Shown here: positions 44,172 to 55,224 of the stretch, piece after piece
Position numbering within the stretch: the first letter of the stretch is position 1
Layout of the letters: the number at the start of each line of letters is the position of its first letter
Program-made: the position numbers and the translations under genes
Notes under the pieces: model-generated
Seen by the model: only the letters and a program-made list of their open reading frames with translations
The model's database searches: none
Told to the model about the DNA's origin: nothing
Source of the DNA: Streptomyces sp. BK208
Lineage (GTDB): Bacteria > Actinomycetota > Actinomycetes > Streptomycetales > Streptomycetaceae
Assembly (NCBI RefSeq): GCF_004364245.1
Contig: NZ_SOAV01000015.1
Span: 62,001 to 126,000, forward strand
Reading direction: 5' to 3'
DNA: 64,000 bases

Positions 44172-45449
44172 CTACTCCGGCAGAGGACGCGGCGGCCTGG
44201 GCCCGCAGTACAGCCCGCTCGGCCGCATCCGCAGCGGGCGCTCCCCGTACTCCTCCAGGGCATGGGCGATCCAGCCCGCCGTACGGGCCACGGCGAAGAT
44301 CGTCTCGGCGGCGGTGGGCGCCATCCCGGACGACGCCGTGAGGACGGCGAGCGCCAGGTCGACGTTGGCGTGCAGCGGGGTGTGGCGGGCGGCGGTGGCC
44401 TGGACGTCCCGGGCCGCCGCGAGCGCGGGCGCCGCCCGGGGGATGTCCTCGAGCAGCCTGAACAGGGCACGCGCGCGTGGGTCCTCGCCGGGGTAGAGCC
44501 GGTGGCCGAGTCCCGGAACGCGCCGGCCGGCCCGCAGCTCCGCCGCGACCACCGGAGCCGCGCTGCCCTGGTCGAGGACCTCCAGCAGCATCCGGTGGGC
44601 CAGCCCCCCGGCGGCGCCGTGCAGCGGTCCCTCGATCACGCCGAGCCCGGCGGACACGGCGGCGTAGGCGTGGGCGCGGGCCGACGCGGCGACGCGCACC
44701 GCGAGCGTGGAGGCCGCCAGATCGTGGTCGGCGAGGAGGCAGAGCGCCGTGTCGAGGGCGCGCAGGGACGGCTCGTCGGCCTCGTGCCCGCTGAGCCTGC
44801 TCCACAGGCGGTGGGCGATCGGGGCCCCGTCGTCTCCGTCGGGCGGCACGGGCGGCACGGGCGGCAGCGCGGCGACGAGGGAGGGGATGAGGACGCGCGC
44901 CGTGCCCAGTACCGCGTCCTCGGACAGGTCGAAACGGAGCGGGTCCGCGACCGCCGCGGCGATCGCCGCCACCCGGAGCCGGTCGGCGGGGCCGGCGTGT
45001 GCGGGCAGGGCGTCGACGGCACGGCGGGCGACGGCCACGGAGGGTTCCGGGGCCGAGAAGGCGGCGCCGGTGAGCAGCCGCCCGGTCCAGAGCCACTCGG
45101 CCACCTCCTCGTAGGAGTGGCGCGCGGCCAGTTCGACCGCGTCGACGCCCCGGTAGTAGTACCGGTCGCTCTCGATGAGCGTGAGCCGGGTGCGCACGGT
45201 CAGCTCCTGGCCGGTGGCCGCGGCTCCGGGGGCGGCTCCGTCGCGCCGGTTGCGCCGGGCGAGGGCCCGGACCTCGTCGGCGTCGAAGGTGCTGCCCCGG
45301 CCGCCGGGTGCGCGCCGGCTGCCGAGCTGGCCCCGGCTGACGTACGCGTAGACGGTCTCGGGTTTCACCCCGAGCAGGTCGGCCGTCTCCCTGGTGGTCA
45401 GGCGCCGCTCGGTGCCGTCGGCGGGATGCTCGGGCTCTTGGTCGCGCAT
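44172..45449 (-). CDS. Citrate-synthase-family protein fused to an N-terminal helix-turn-helix
   Basis: 425 residues. Residues 15-65 are an excisionase/MerR-like DNA-binding domain (RLTTRETADLLGVKPETVYA, YVSRGQLGSRRAPG, STFDADEVRALARR). Residues 80-420 are a citrate synthase: DRYYYRGVDAVELA, catalytic His in GPLHGAAGG, substrate His/Arg in GLGHRLYPGEDPRA and catalytic Asp in ANVDLALAVL. Its catalytic residues are kept, so it could be an enzyme, a regulator that senses oxaloacetate or acyl-CoA, or both. It is divergent from a second citrate-synthase gene across an AT-rich palindrome that is a natural binding site for the helix-turn-helix. Confidence 0.9.
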   Translation of the reverse strand: MRDQEPEHPADGTERRLTTRETADLLGVKPETVYAYVSRGQLGSRRAPGGRGSTFDADEVRALARRNRRDGAAPGAAATGQELTVRTRLTLIESDRYYYRGVDAVELAARHSYEEVAEWLWTGRLLTGAAFSAPEPSVAVARRAVDALPAHAGPADRLRVAAIAAAVADPLRFDLSEDAVLGTARVLIPSLVAALPPVPPVPPDGDDGAPIAHRLWSRLSGHEADEPSLRALDTALCLLADHDLAASTLAVRVAASARAHAYAAVSAGLGVIEGPLHGAAGGLAHRMLLEVLDQGSAAPVVAAELRAGRRVPGLGHRLYPGEDPRARALFRLLEDIPRAAPALAAARDVQATAARHTPLHANVDLALAVLTASSGMAPTAAETIFAVARTAGWIAHALEEYGERPLRMRPSGLYCGPRPPRPLPE

Positions 45450-45499
45450 GGGGTCACCGTATCGATTCGGAGCCGACTGTGTTGAGTCATGGAGAATTT

Positions 45500-45518
45500 A
45501 TATTGATCCAATCAATAT
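45500..45518. promoter_or_regulatory. AT-rich palindrome between divergent citrate-synthase genes
   Basis: ATATTGAT-CCA-ATCAATAT is a perfect 8-3-8 inverted repeat and the most AT-rich tract nearby. TTGACA (45518-45523), a likely -35 of the rightward gene, abuts it. TTGAGTCA occurs on both sides (45482-45489, 45547-45554). Confidence 0.75.
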
Positions 45519-45571
45519 TGACAGGTTATCAGTCAAGTGTGGACAGTTGAGTCAAGTTCGAGGAGGTAATC

Positions 45572-46768
45572 ATGTCCACACGCAGGACCGAAGCCGCCGC
45601 ACGGCCAGCCGCACGGCCCGCCGCACAGCTCGTCGAGGTGCCGCGCGGGCTCGCCGGGGTCGTGGTGGCCGACACCGAGGTCGGCGACGTGCGAGGGCTC
45701 GAAGGCTTCTACCACTACCGGCAGTACTCCGCCGTCGAGCTGGCGCAGAGCCGCGGCTTCGAGGACGTCTGGCACCTCCTGATCCACGGGGAGCTTCCCG
45801 ACGCGCGGCGCGCGGCCGCCTTCGCCGCCGAGACGGCGGCGCTGCGGCGGCTCCCCGACGCCGTGCGCGCGGCGCTGCCCGCCATCGCCGCCGCCGGTGG
45901 ACGCTCCGGACCGCTCGCCGGGATGCGCACGGGCCTGTCCCTGCTGGGTGCCGCCCTGGGCTTCCGCCCCGTGTACGACCTGTCGGCCGACCGGCGGCGG
46001 CAGGACACGCTGGCGGCCGCCGCGGCCGTACCGACGCTGCTGACCGCGCTGCACCGGCTGGGGCGGGGGCTGGAGCCGGTGGAACCCCGCGAGGACCTGT
46101 CGTTCGCCGCGAACTACCTCTACATGATGACCGGTGAGGAACCGGACCAGGAGCGCACGCGGGCGATCGAGCAGTACCTGATCTCCACCATCGACCACGG
46201 GTTCAACGCGTCGACCTTCACCGCGCGGGTCATCGCCTCCACCGGAGCGGACGTCGCGGCCTGCCTGGCCGGTGCCGTGTCGGCACTGTCCGGCCCCCTG
46301 CACGGGGGCGCCCCCAGCCGGGCACTGGACACACTGGACGCGATCGGCACGCCCGGCCGCATCGACGCGTGGATCCGCGAACGGGTGCTCGCCGGCGACC
46401 GCATCATGGGTTTCGGCCACGCGGTCTACCGCACGGAGGACCCGCGCTCGCGGATGCTGCGCGACGTGGCGCGGCGGTTCGGCGGCCCCCGCGTGGAGTT
46501 CGCCGTCGAGGTCGAGCGGCAGGTCGAGGCGATCCTCGCGGAACTGAAGCCGGGGCGCGAGCTGCACACCAACGTCGAGTTCTACGCGGGGGTGGTCATG
46601 GAGCTGTGCGGCCTGCCCCGCGAGATGTTCACGCCCACCTTCGCGGCGGCGCGGGTGGTGGGCTGGAGCGCGAACATCCTGGAACAGGCGCGCGACTCGA
46701 AGATCATCCGGCCGGTGGCACGGTACGTGGGGCCGGGGGCGCCGGCCGCTGTGCCCGCGGTCGCCTGA
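45572..46768 (+). CDS. Citrate-synthase-family protein (citrate synthase 2-like)
   Basis: 398 residues. Typical start LAGVVVADTEVGDVRGLEGF, YHYRQYSAVELA, helical body with TGEEPDQERTRAIEQYLIST and DHGFNASTFTARVIAST, catalytic His in SGPLHGGAPSRA and GFGHAVYRTEDPRSRML. The usual catalytic Asp (NVDFYSG) is Glu here (NVEFYAG), which may change rate or substrate. It may make citrate or 2-methylcitrate from acyl-CoA and oxaloacetate. ATG 45572 has GAGGAGG seven bases upstream. It is divergent from the HTH-fused relative and ends in a hairpin. Regulation by that neighbour is inferred. Confidence 0.9.
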   Translation: MSTRRTEAAARPAARPAAQLVEVPRGLAGVVVADTEVGDVRGLEGFYHYRQYSAVELAQSRGFEDVWHLLIHGELPDARRAAAFAAETAALRRLPDAVRAALPAIAAAGGRSGPLAGMRTGLSLLGAALGFRPVYDLSADRRRQDTLAAAAAVPTLLTALHRLGRGLEPVEPREDLSFAANYLYMMTGEEPDQERTRAIEQYLISTIDHGFNASTFTARVIASTGADVAACLAGAVSALSGPLHGGAPSRALDTLDAIGTPGRIDAWIRERVLAGDRIMGFGHAVYRTEDPRSRMLRDVARRFGGPRVEFAVEVERQVEAILAELKPGRELHTNVEFYAGVVMELCGLPREMFTPTFAAARVVGWSANILEQARDSKIIRPVARYVGPGAPAAVPAVA

Positions 46769-46779
46769 GGAAGACGAGC

Positions 46780-46806
46780 GGCCTGGTGCCGTTCGGGCGC
46801 CAGGCC
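46780..46806 (+). terminator. Terminator after the citrate-synthase gene
   Basis: An 11-bp stem GGCCTGGTGCC with one G-U pair and a GTTCG loop, 12 bases after the stop. Confidence 0.75.
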
Positions 46807-46906
46807 TGGTCGGGGGAGCGTCGAGCGAGGACGGGGTGCCGGGCTGCTCGCCGGTGGTGGTCCGTGTGCGGTCGGCGGTGGGTACGGCCACGGACAAGGG
46901 GTGACG

Positions 46907-47143
46907 TCAGGCGTCGGGGATGTCCGCCTTCGCCCGGATGAGGGTCTCCCGGCTGATGACCACGATGCGTTCGTAGTCGGCCCGGGCGGCGTCGGCGGGC
47001 AGCTCACGCTCCAGCGCCTCGGTGGCCTCGGTGCCGATGACGGCGAAGTTGCCGTCGCTCAGTTCGAACACGTCGGGGCAGGTGGATCCCGAGTTACTGC
47101 CCCGGGCGCTGGGAGGCACACCGATGCGGCGCACGATCTTCAA
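46907..47143 (-). CDS. Small conserved unknown protein
   Basis: 78 residues beginning with TTG at 47143, which has AAGGA nine bases upstream. It reads CPDVFELSDGNFAVIGTEAT in the middle and ADYERIVVISRETLIRAKAD near the end. The compact beta-strand then helix pattern is that of a family seen in many streptomycetes, often near accessory regulators. I know no function. Its start codon is rare and its orientation is opposite to the flanking core genes. Confidence 0.65.
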   Translation of the reverse strand: MKIVRRIGVPPSARGSNSGSTCPDVFELSDGNFAVIGTEATEALERELPADAARADYERIVVISRETLIRAKADIPDA

Positions 47144-47295
47144 AGGTACCGGTCCTTATGAGTCTCCGGAGTGATGGTGAGCACACGCTACTGGCGTCCA
47201 CGAGGCAGACGTGACGGGACGGCCGAAAAACACTCCGTCGTGTCGCGGGGCGCGGGGCGCATCGACCGGCGCGGCCGAGCCCGCGGCCCGCGCCG

Positions 47296-47826
47296 TCAGT
47301 CCGTCGGCGGGGTCCCCACGACCCACCATTCGTCGGTGTCCGCCTCGTCGAGGTCCTGGACGAGGCCGTCGACCATGCGGCCGAGACGGGCTTCCTCGGA
47401 CGCCTCGTTGAGGGAGGCCCGCATGTGCGCGGACGCGCCCCAGTACTCCCGGAAGACGGGGCTCTGGAAGAACTCGCGCAGGGTGCGGTACAGCTCCTCC
47501 CGGTCCAGCAGGCCGGCCCGGTAGCAGTGGTACAGGTACGTGTACCAGGCGTTCGCGTAGAGGAACTGACGGCGCCGCGCGGCCGGGATGCTCTTGTCGT
47601 ACGTGTCGATGACCTCGGCCAGCGACGGGTCGTCGATCGCCCTCGTCAGCAACTCCCAGTGCATACGCTGCTGGTGCCGCATCGCCTCGCGCCTGAGCGC
47701 CGACTCCTCCAGACGCAGTTCCCGCTCGTCCAGACGTGCCCTGGCCAGTCGCCGCTGCCGCGCGGCCGTCAGCACCCCGGCCGCGGCGGAGCCGAACCTC
47801 CCCGTGACGTTCTTCCGTGTGACCAT
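47296..47826 (-). CDS. DUF6082-like protein
   Basis: 176 residues. A basic N-terminus and a long helix (RLARARLDERELRLEESALR) with coiled-coil character lead into EAMRHQQRMHWELLTRAIDD and SLAEVIDTYDKSIPAARRRQFLYANAWY, then LLDREELYRTLREFFQSPVF and REYWGASAHMRASL. This pattern fits the Streptomyces DUF6082 family; the function is unknown. ATG 47826 follows GGGGG. It lies with the 78-residue gene in what may be a small accessory segment between the citrate-synthase and CobW genes. Confidence 0.72.
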   Translation of the reverse strand: MVTRKNVTGRFGSAAAGVLTAARQRRLARARLDERELRLEESALRREAMRHQQRMHWELLTRAIDDPSLAEVIDTYDKSIPAARRRQFLYANAWYTYLYHCYRAGLLDREELYRTLREFFQSPVFREYWGASAHMRASLNEASEEARLGRMVDGLVQDLDEADTDEWWVVGTPPTD

Positions 47827-48144
47827 GTCAACCCCCGAATCAGGCGACCGCCCGCCGGACGTCGAGTGCGGGTCGGCTGACGGGGGCCGGCGAGCGATGG
47901 GCGGTGCTGCCGCCTCCAGGGTGCCGAGCGGCGCTGACCGGCGGGGAGGCGGAGAGGCGGCGCACGGAGGGAAGCGAGGGTCGCACGGTCCGGCGCCATG
48001 CAAAACGTCTGCCCATCAAGTGCTGCTAACAATCGTTCACTCCGCGCGGACTGTCCCGGCTCGTATCCTGAACAGGCAATTCCGTACCTGGACGTACGCG
48101 CCGCCGCGGACCGGCGTACGCGTGGGTGAGAGAGAGGTCGCACG
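47827..48144. other. Divergent region between the DUF6082 and CobW genes
   Basis: 318 bases without a gene. TATCCT at 48064-48069 is a possible -10 for the CobW gene. No Zur-type box (TGAAAATGATTTTCA-like) was seen. Confidence 0.45.
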
Positions 48145-49307
48145 GTGGGGCAGCGCCCGACGTCGCAGCAGATCCCGGTCGTCGTACTCGCCGGATTCCT
48201 CGGTTCCGGGAAGACCACCCTCCTCAACCACCTCCTCCACCGCAGCGGAGGCAGCCGTATCGGCGCCATCGTCAACGACTTCGGCTCCATCGAGATCGAC
48301 GCGATGGCCGTCGCGGGCGCCCTCGGCGACTCCACCGTGTCCCTCGGCAACGGGTGCCTGTGCTGCGCGGTCGACGTGAGCGAACTCGACGGGTACCTGG
48401 AGCGGCTCGCCCGGCCCGAGGCCGGCATCGACGTCATCGTCATCGAGGCCAGCGGCCTCGCCGAACCGCAGGAACTGGTGCGCATGCTGCTCGCCAGCGA
48501 ACAGCCGGGGGTGGTCTACGGGGGGCTCGTCGAGGTCGTCGACGCCGCCGAGTTCGACGACACGCGCGCCAGGCACCCCGAGATCGACCGGCACCTGGCC
48601 CTGGCCGACCTGGTCGTGGTCAACAAGACCGACCGGGCTCCCGACGCCGAGCGCGTCCTCGCCCTGGTGCACTCGCTCGGCGACGGTGCCGCCGTCGTGC
48701 CCGCGACCTACGGGCGTGTCGACCCCGCCTTCCTGTACGACTGCCGGCCCAGCGAGGACCGGGTGGGGCAGTTGTCCTTCGACGACCTGCACGACCACTC
48801 CGAGGGCGGCGCCCACGCCGGACACCTGCACGCCGCCTACGACACCCTGTCGTTCGTCTCCGACCGCCCGCTCGACCCGCGCCGGCTCATGCGCTTCCTC
48901 GACAGCCGGCCCGAGGGGCTCTACCGGATCAAGGGCTACGTCGACTTCGGCCCGTACGACCCGCGGAACCGGTACGCCGTCCACGCCGTGGGACGCTTCC
49001 TGCGCTTCTACCCGGAGCCCTGGGCGTCCGCCGACGCCACGGAGGGCGAAGCAGCGCGGGCCGGGGACGCGGGCGGCGTCCACCGCACCCAGCTCGTCCT
49101 CATCGGCACCGGCATCAACGCGACGGCCCTCGGCGAGGAACTCGGCGCGTGCCGCCGGGACGCCGACGCCCCACCCGCCGACGAGCACGGCATGTGGGGC
49201 GTCCTGCGCTACGTGACCGACGGCGAGGACCCCGACGGCGAAGAGCCCGGGGGAGACGAGCCCCACCGCGCGGAGCCGGACGGGGAAGTCCTCGGCGACG
49301 ACACCTT

Positions 49308-49311
<4 letters not shown>
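48145..49311 (+). CDS. CobW/COG0523 GTPase (metallochaperone)
   Basis: 388 residues. GTPase motifs are GFLGSGKTTLLNHLL (Walker A), the metal-binding GCLCC (CxCC), IEASGLAEP and NKTD. A His-rich loop (HDHSEGGAHAGHLHAAY at about residue 215) precedes the CobW C-terminal domain (LYRIKGYVDFGPYDPRNRY, VLIGTGINATAL). The family inserts or delivers zinc or cobalt using GTP. The protein ends in an acidic tail. GTG 48145 follows a purine-rich GAGAGAGAGG. Its stop overlaps the stop of parC on the other strand. Metal identity and regulation are not shown by sequence. Confidence 0.9.
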
Positions 49312-51764
<2,453 letters not shown>

Positions 51765-52122
51765 CGCTGCCGGCTCCTTGCTGAAGCGTGAACGGTGATC
51801 TGACGCCGTCCATTGTGGACTGCGGCACTGACAGCGACCGACCAGGACCCGTCACGGGCTGCCGGCCCGGCGCTGCCCGCAGGGTACGCCCTCGGCCGGG
51901 CCCGCCGTCCGCGGCCGCCCGCAGACCGCGTTGCCGCGCCCGGCCCACCGCGTTTCTCGCTCTCGGCGTACGAGGGCCGGGAACTCCACCGGCGGCCCGC
52001 ACGCTTGCATACAGTGGCGGGACCGGCGGAATTCCGCAGTTCCGCCCAGTGATTCACCACGTGACGCACCCGGTGCCTCACCCGGTGACTCCAGCAAGGA
52101 TTCCGCGATCGAAGGGACGTAC
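51765..52122. other. Divergent promoter region of parC and the M16 pair
   Basis: 358 bases without a gene. It contains TACAGT (52013-52018), a possible -10 for the rightward operon, and the CACCCGGTG repeats described separately. Confidence 0.45.
52067..52087. repeat. Two CACCCGGTG palindromes with 12-bp period
   Basis: CACCCGGTG at 52067-52075 and 52079-52087, each a perfect odd palindrome. A CACGTG lies just before them. They sit 35-55 bp before the M16 start and could be an operator. Confidence 0.5.
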
Positions 52123-53472
52123 ATGCCCATGGGTCACACGGCCACAGCCCAGGCAGGCTCCGGCGGCCTGACAGCGACCGAGCACCGTCTGGCCAACGGC
52201 CTGCGCGTGGTGCTCTCCGAGGACCACCTGACCCCCGTCGCGGCGGTGTGCCTCTGGTACGACGTCGGCTCGCGCCACGAGGTCAAGGGGCGCACCGGCC
52301 TGGCTCACCTTTTCGAGCACCTGATGTTCCAGGGCTCCGCACAGGTCAAGGGCAACGGCCACTTCGAGCTGGTGCAGGGCGCCGGCGGCTCGCTCAACGG
52401 CACCACCAGCTTCGAGCGGACCAACTACTTCGAGACCATGCCCGCCCACCAGCTGGAGCTCGCCCTCTGGCTGGAGGCCGACCGCATGGGTTCCCTGCTG
52501 GCCGCCCTGGACGAGGAGTCCATGGAGAACCAGCGGGACGTCGTCAAGAACGAACGCCGCCAGCGCTACGACAACGTCCCCTACGGCACGGCCTTCGAGA
52601 AGCTGACCGCCCTCGCCTACCCCGAGGGCCACCCCTACCACCACACGCCGATCGGTTCCATGGCCGACCTGGACGCGGCGACCCTGGAGGACGCGCGCGC
52701 GTTCTTCCGCACCTACTACGCGCCGAACAACGCGGTGCTGTCGGTCGTCGGCGACATCGACCCCGAGCAGACGCTCGCCTGGATCGAGAAGTACTTCGGC
52801 TCCATCGCCTCGCACGACGGCAAGCAGCCTCCCCGGGACGGTTCGCTGCCCGACGTCATGGGCGGGCAGCTGCGCGAGGTCGTCGAGGAGGAGGTTCCCG
52901 CCCGCGCCCTGATGGCGGCCTACCGCCTGCCGGAGGACGGCACACGCGCGTGCGACGCGGCCGACGTGGCTCTCACCGTCCTGGGCGGCGGCGAGTCGTC
53001 CCGTCTCTACAACCGGCTCGTGCGCCGCGACCGCACGGCCGTCGCCGCCGGTTTCGGCCTGCTGCGGCTCGCCGGAGCGCCCTCCCTGGGGTGGCTGGAC
53101 GTCAAGACGTCCGGCGACGTCGAGGTGCCGGTCATCGAGACCGCCGTCGACGAGGAGCTGGCCCGGTTCGCCGAGGAGGGGCCCACGGCCGAGGAGATGG
53201 AGCGCGCCCAGGCCCAGCTGGAGCGCGAGTGGCTGGACCGGCTCGGCACGGTCGCGGGCCGCGCCGACGAACTGTGCCGGTACGCCGTCCTGTTCGGCGA
53301 CCCGCAGCTCGCCCTCACCGCCGTGCAGCGGGTGCTCGAGGTGACCGCGGAGGAGGTCCAGGAGGTCGCCAAGGCCCGCCTGCGCCCCGACAACCGGGCG
53401 GTGCTCGTCTACGAGCCCACCGCCCCCGCCGACGCCGACGCCCACGACGAGAACGAGGAGGCGGACAAGTGA
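52123..53472 (+). CDS. M16 zinc metallopeptidase, catalytic subunit
   Basis: 449 residues. The inverted zinc motif HLFEH (HxxEH) lies near residue 65 in TGLAHLFEHLMFQGS, with the distal Glu in the following helix (ALDEESMENQRDVVKNERRQ). The family substrate motif GSLNGTTSFERTNYFETMP is present. This is the active half of a bacterial processing-peptidase-like dimer. ATG 52123 follows GAAGGGA; ATG 52129 is an alternative. Its stop overlaps the start of the second M16 gene (GTGA). It has no signal peptide, so it acts in the cytoplasm, perhaps on small or unfolded peptides. Confidence 0.93.
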   Translation: MPMGHTATAQAGSGGLTATEHRLANGLRVVLSEDHLTPVAAVCLWYDVGSRHEVKGRTGLAHLFEHLMFQGSAQVKGNGHFELVQGAGGSLNGTTSFERTNYFETMPAHQLELALWLEADRMGSLLAALDEESMENQRDVVKNERRQRYDNVPYGTAFEKLTALAYPEGHPYHHTPIGSMADLDAATLEDARAFFRTYYAPNNAVLSVVGDIDPEQTLAWIEKYFGSIASHDGKQPPRDGSLPDVMGGQLREVVEEEVPARALMAAYRLPEDGTRACDAADVALTVLGGGESSRLYNRLVRRDRTAVAAGFGLLRLAGAPSLGWLDVKTSGDVEVPVIETAVDEELARFAEEGPTAEEMERAQAQLEREWLDRLGTVAGRADELCRYAVLFGDPQLALTAVQRVLEVTAEEVQEVAKARLRPDNRAVLVYEPTAPADADAHDENEEADK

Positions 53473-54857
53473 CCGAGCTCGCCACCATGGAATTCCACGA
53501 CCGGCCCCAGGCCGGCGAGCCCAAGCCGTGGGCGTTCCCGGCCCCCGAGCGCGGCAGCCTGGACAATGGCCTCACCGTGCTGCGCTGCCACCGCCCCGGC
53601 CAGCAGGTCGTCGCCGTCGAGGTGCTCCTCGACGCGCCCCTGGAGGCCGAGCCGTCCGGTCTCGACGGCGTCGCCACCATCATGGCGCGCGCCTTCTCCG
53701 AGGGCACCGACAAGCACTCCGCCGAGGACTTCGCCGCCGAGCTGGAGCGCTGCGGCGCCACCCTGGACGCGCACGCCGACCACCCCGGCGTCCGGCTGAG
53801 CCTCGAGGTTCCCGCCTCGCGCCTCGCCAAGGCCCTCGGGCTGCTCGCCGACGCCCTCAGGGCGCCCGCCTTCGCCGACGGCGAGGTCGAACGGCTGGTG
53901 CGCAACCGGCTCGACGAGATCCCACACGAGCTGGCCAACCCCGCCCGGCGCGCCGCCAAGGAGCTCTCCAAGGAGCTGTTCCCGGCCGCCTCGCGCATGT
54001 CGCGGCCGCGCCAGGGCACCGAGGAGACCGTCGCCGCCGTCGACTCGGCGGCCGTACGCGCCTTCTACGAGCGGCACGTCCGCCCGGCGACGGCCACCGC
54101 CGTGGTCGTCGGCGACCTCACCGGAGTGGACCTCGACGTGCTGCTCGGCGACACCCTGGGCGCCTGGACCGGTTCGGCCGCAGAGCCGCGCCCCGTGCCC
54201 CCGGTGACCGCCGACGACCGCGGCCGGGTCGTCATCGTCGACCGTCCCGGCGCCGTCCAGACGCAGCTGCTGATCGGCCGTACCGGCGCCGACCGGCACG
54301 ACCGCGTGTGGCCCGCGCAGGTGCTCGGCACCTACTGCCTCGGCGGCACCCTCACCTCCCGTCTGGACCGCGTTTTGCGCGAGGAGAAGGGCTACACCTA
54401 CGGCGTCCGGGCGTTCGGCCAGGTCCTGCGTTCCGCGCCGGACGGCACGGGCGCCTCGATGCTCGCCATCAGCGGCTCCATCGACACGCCCAACACCGGC
54501 CCGGCCCTGGAGGACCTGTGGACGGTGCTGCGCAAGCTCGCCGCTGAGGGGCTCACCGATGCCGAGCGCGACGTGGCCGTGCAGAACCTCGTCGGCGTGG
54601 CGCCGCTGAAGTACGAGACCGCGGCGGCCGTGGCGAGCACCCTGGCCGACCAGGTGGAGCAGCACCTGCCCGACGACTTCCAGGCGACGCTCTACCGTCA
54701 ACTCGCCGCCACGGGCACCGTGGAGGCCACGGCGGCGGTCGTGAACGCGTTCCCCGTGGACCGCCTCGTGACGGTCCTCGTCGGCGACGCGGCGCAGATC
54801 AAGGAGCCCGTCGAGGCCCTCGGCATCGGTGAAGTCACCGTGGTGGCGGCCGAGTAG
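53469..54857 (+). CDS. M16-family protein, non-catalytic partner
   Basis: 462 residues. It has the two-domain M16 fold (LDNGLTVLRCHRPGQQVVAVEVLLD, SEDFAAELERCGATL-like region) but no HxxEH. It keeps the C-terminal R/Y segment LTSRLDRVLREEKGYTYGVRA that binds substrate in partner subunits. The pair therefore resembles mitochondrial processing peptidase alpha/beta and two-subunit bacterial M16B enzymes. The start overlaps the previous stop, ensuring equal synthesis. It is followed by a strong terminator. Confidence 0.92.
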   Translation: MTELATMEFHDRPQAGEPKPWAFPAPERGSLDNGLTVLRCHRPGQQVVAVEVLLDAPLEAEPSGLDGVATIMARAFSEGTDKHSAEDFAAELERCGATLDAHADHPGVRLSLEVPASRLAKALGLLADALRAPAFADGEVERLVRNRLDEIPHELANPARRAAKELSKELFPAASRMSRPRQGTEETVAAVDSAAVRAFYERHVRPATATAVVVGDLTGVDLDVLLGDTLGAWTGSAAEPRPVPPVTADDRGRVVIVDRPGAVQTQLLIGRTGADRHDRVWPAQVLGTYCLGGTLTSRLDRVLREEKGYTYGVRAFGQVLRSAPDGTGASMLAISGSIDTPNTGPALEDLWTVLRKLAAEGLTDAERDVAVQNLVGVAPLKYETAAAVASTLADQVEQHLPDDFQATLYRQLAATGTVEATAAVVNAFPVDRLVTVLVGDAAQIKEPVEALGIGEVTVVAAE

Positions 54858-54871
54858 CGGCACACGCGTGC

Positions 54872-54907
54872 GGCGGCCCTGGTGACCGGAGTGTCACCAG
54901 GGCCGCC
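54872..54907 (+). terminator. Terminator after the M16 pair
   Basis: A 15-bp perfect stem (GGCGGCCCTGGTGAC), six-base loop, then GTTTGT; 14 bases after the stop. Confidence 0.85.
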
Positions 54908-54974
54908 GTTTGTCCGGATTGGGGGAGTGATCACCGTCTGCCCTGTGGCGTGCACTACAAAATCCCTGTTGCGT

Positions 54975-55004
54975 TTGAGAATTGAACACAGCCGCGTTTA
55001 GCGT
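54975..55004 (+). promoter_or_regulatory. Promoter of the riboswitch/M23 transcript
   Basis: TTGAGA (54975-54980), 18-bp spacer, TAGCGT (54999-55004): a good vegetative promoter that starts transcription just before the riboswitch. Confidence 0.6.
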
Positions 55005-55049
55005 CGTCCGGGCTGTTCGTCAGGCAGTGCGCCGCACCCGCGGCACCGG

Positions 55050-55205
55050 ACAGTCATCGCCGAGTCCCCGTACGGCGCGAGCCAGGGGAGCCGGGGACCC
55101 ATCGCAGTCCCTGGGGTGAATCGGACGCCCGCGCCCACGGCGAGGGGGTCCGTAGGAGACCTTCCTGCTCCGAACCCGTCAGCTAACCCGGTAGGCGAGA
55201 GGGAA
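55050..55205 (+). ncRNA. c-di-AMP riboswitch (ydaO/yuaA class)
   Basis: The class signatures appear in order: a GGGGAGCCGGGGACCC block (55085-55100), GGGGTGAATCGG (55113-55124), GTAGGAGACCTTCCTGCTCC with CGAACCC (55153-55177), and the hallmark CAGCTAACCCGGTAGGCG (55180-55197). CGCC at 55058-55061 can pair with GGCG at 55194-55197 to close the P1 helix. In Streptomyces this riboswitch represses cell-wall hydrolase genes when c-di-AMP is high, which fits the M23 gene downstream. The ribosome-binding site lies directly after it. Confidence 0.9.
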
Positions 55206-55224
55206 GGAAAGGACAAGCCTCTAC

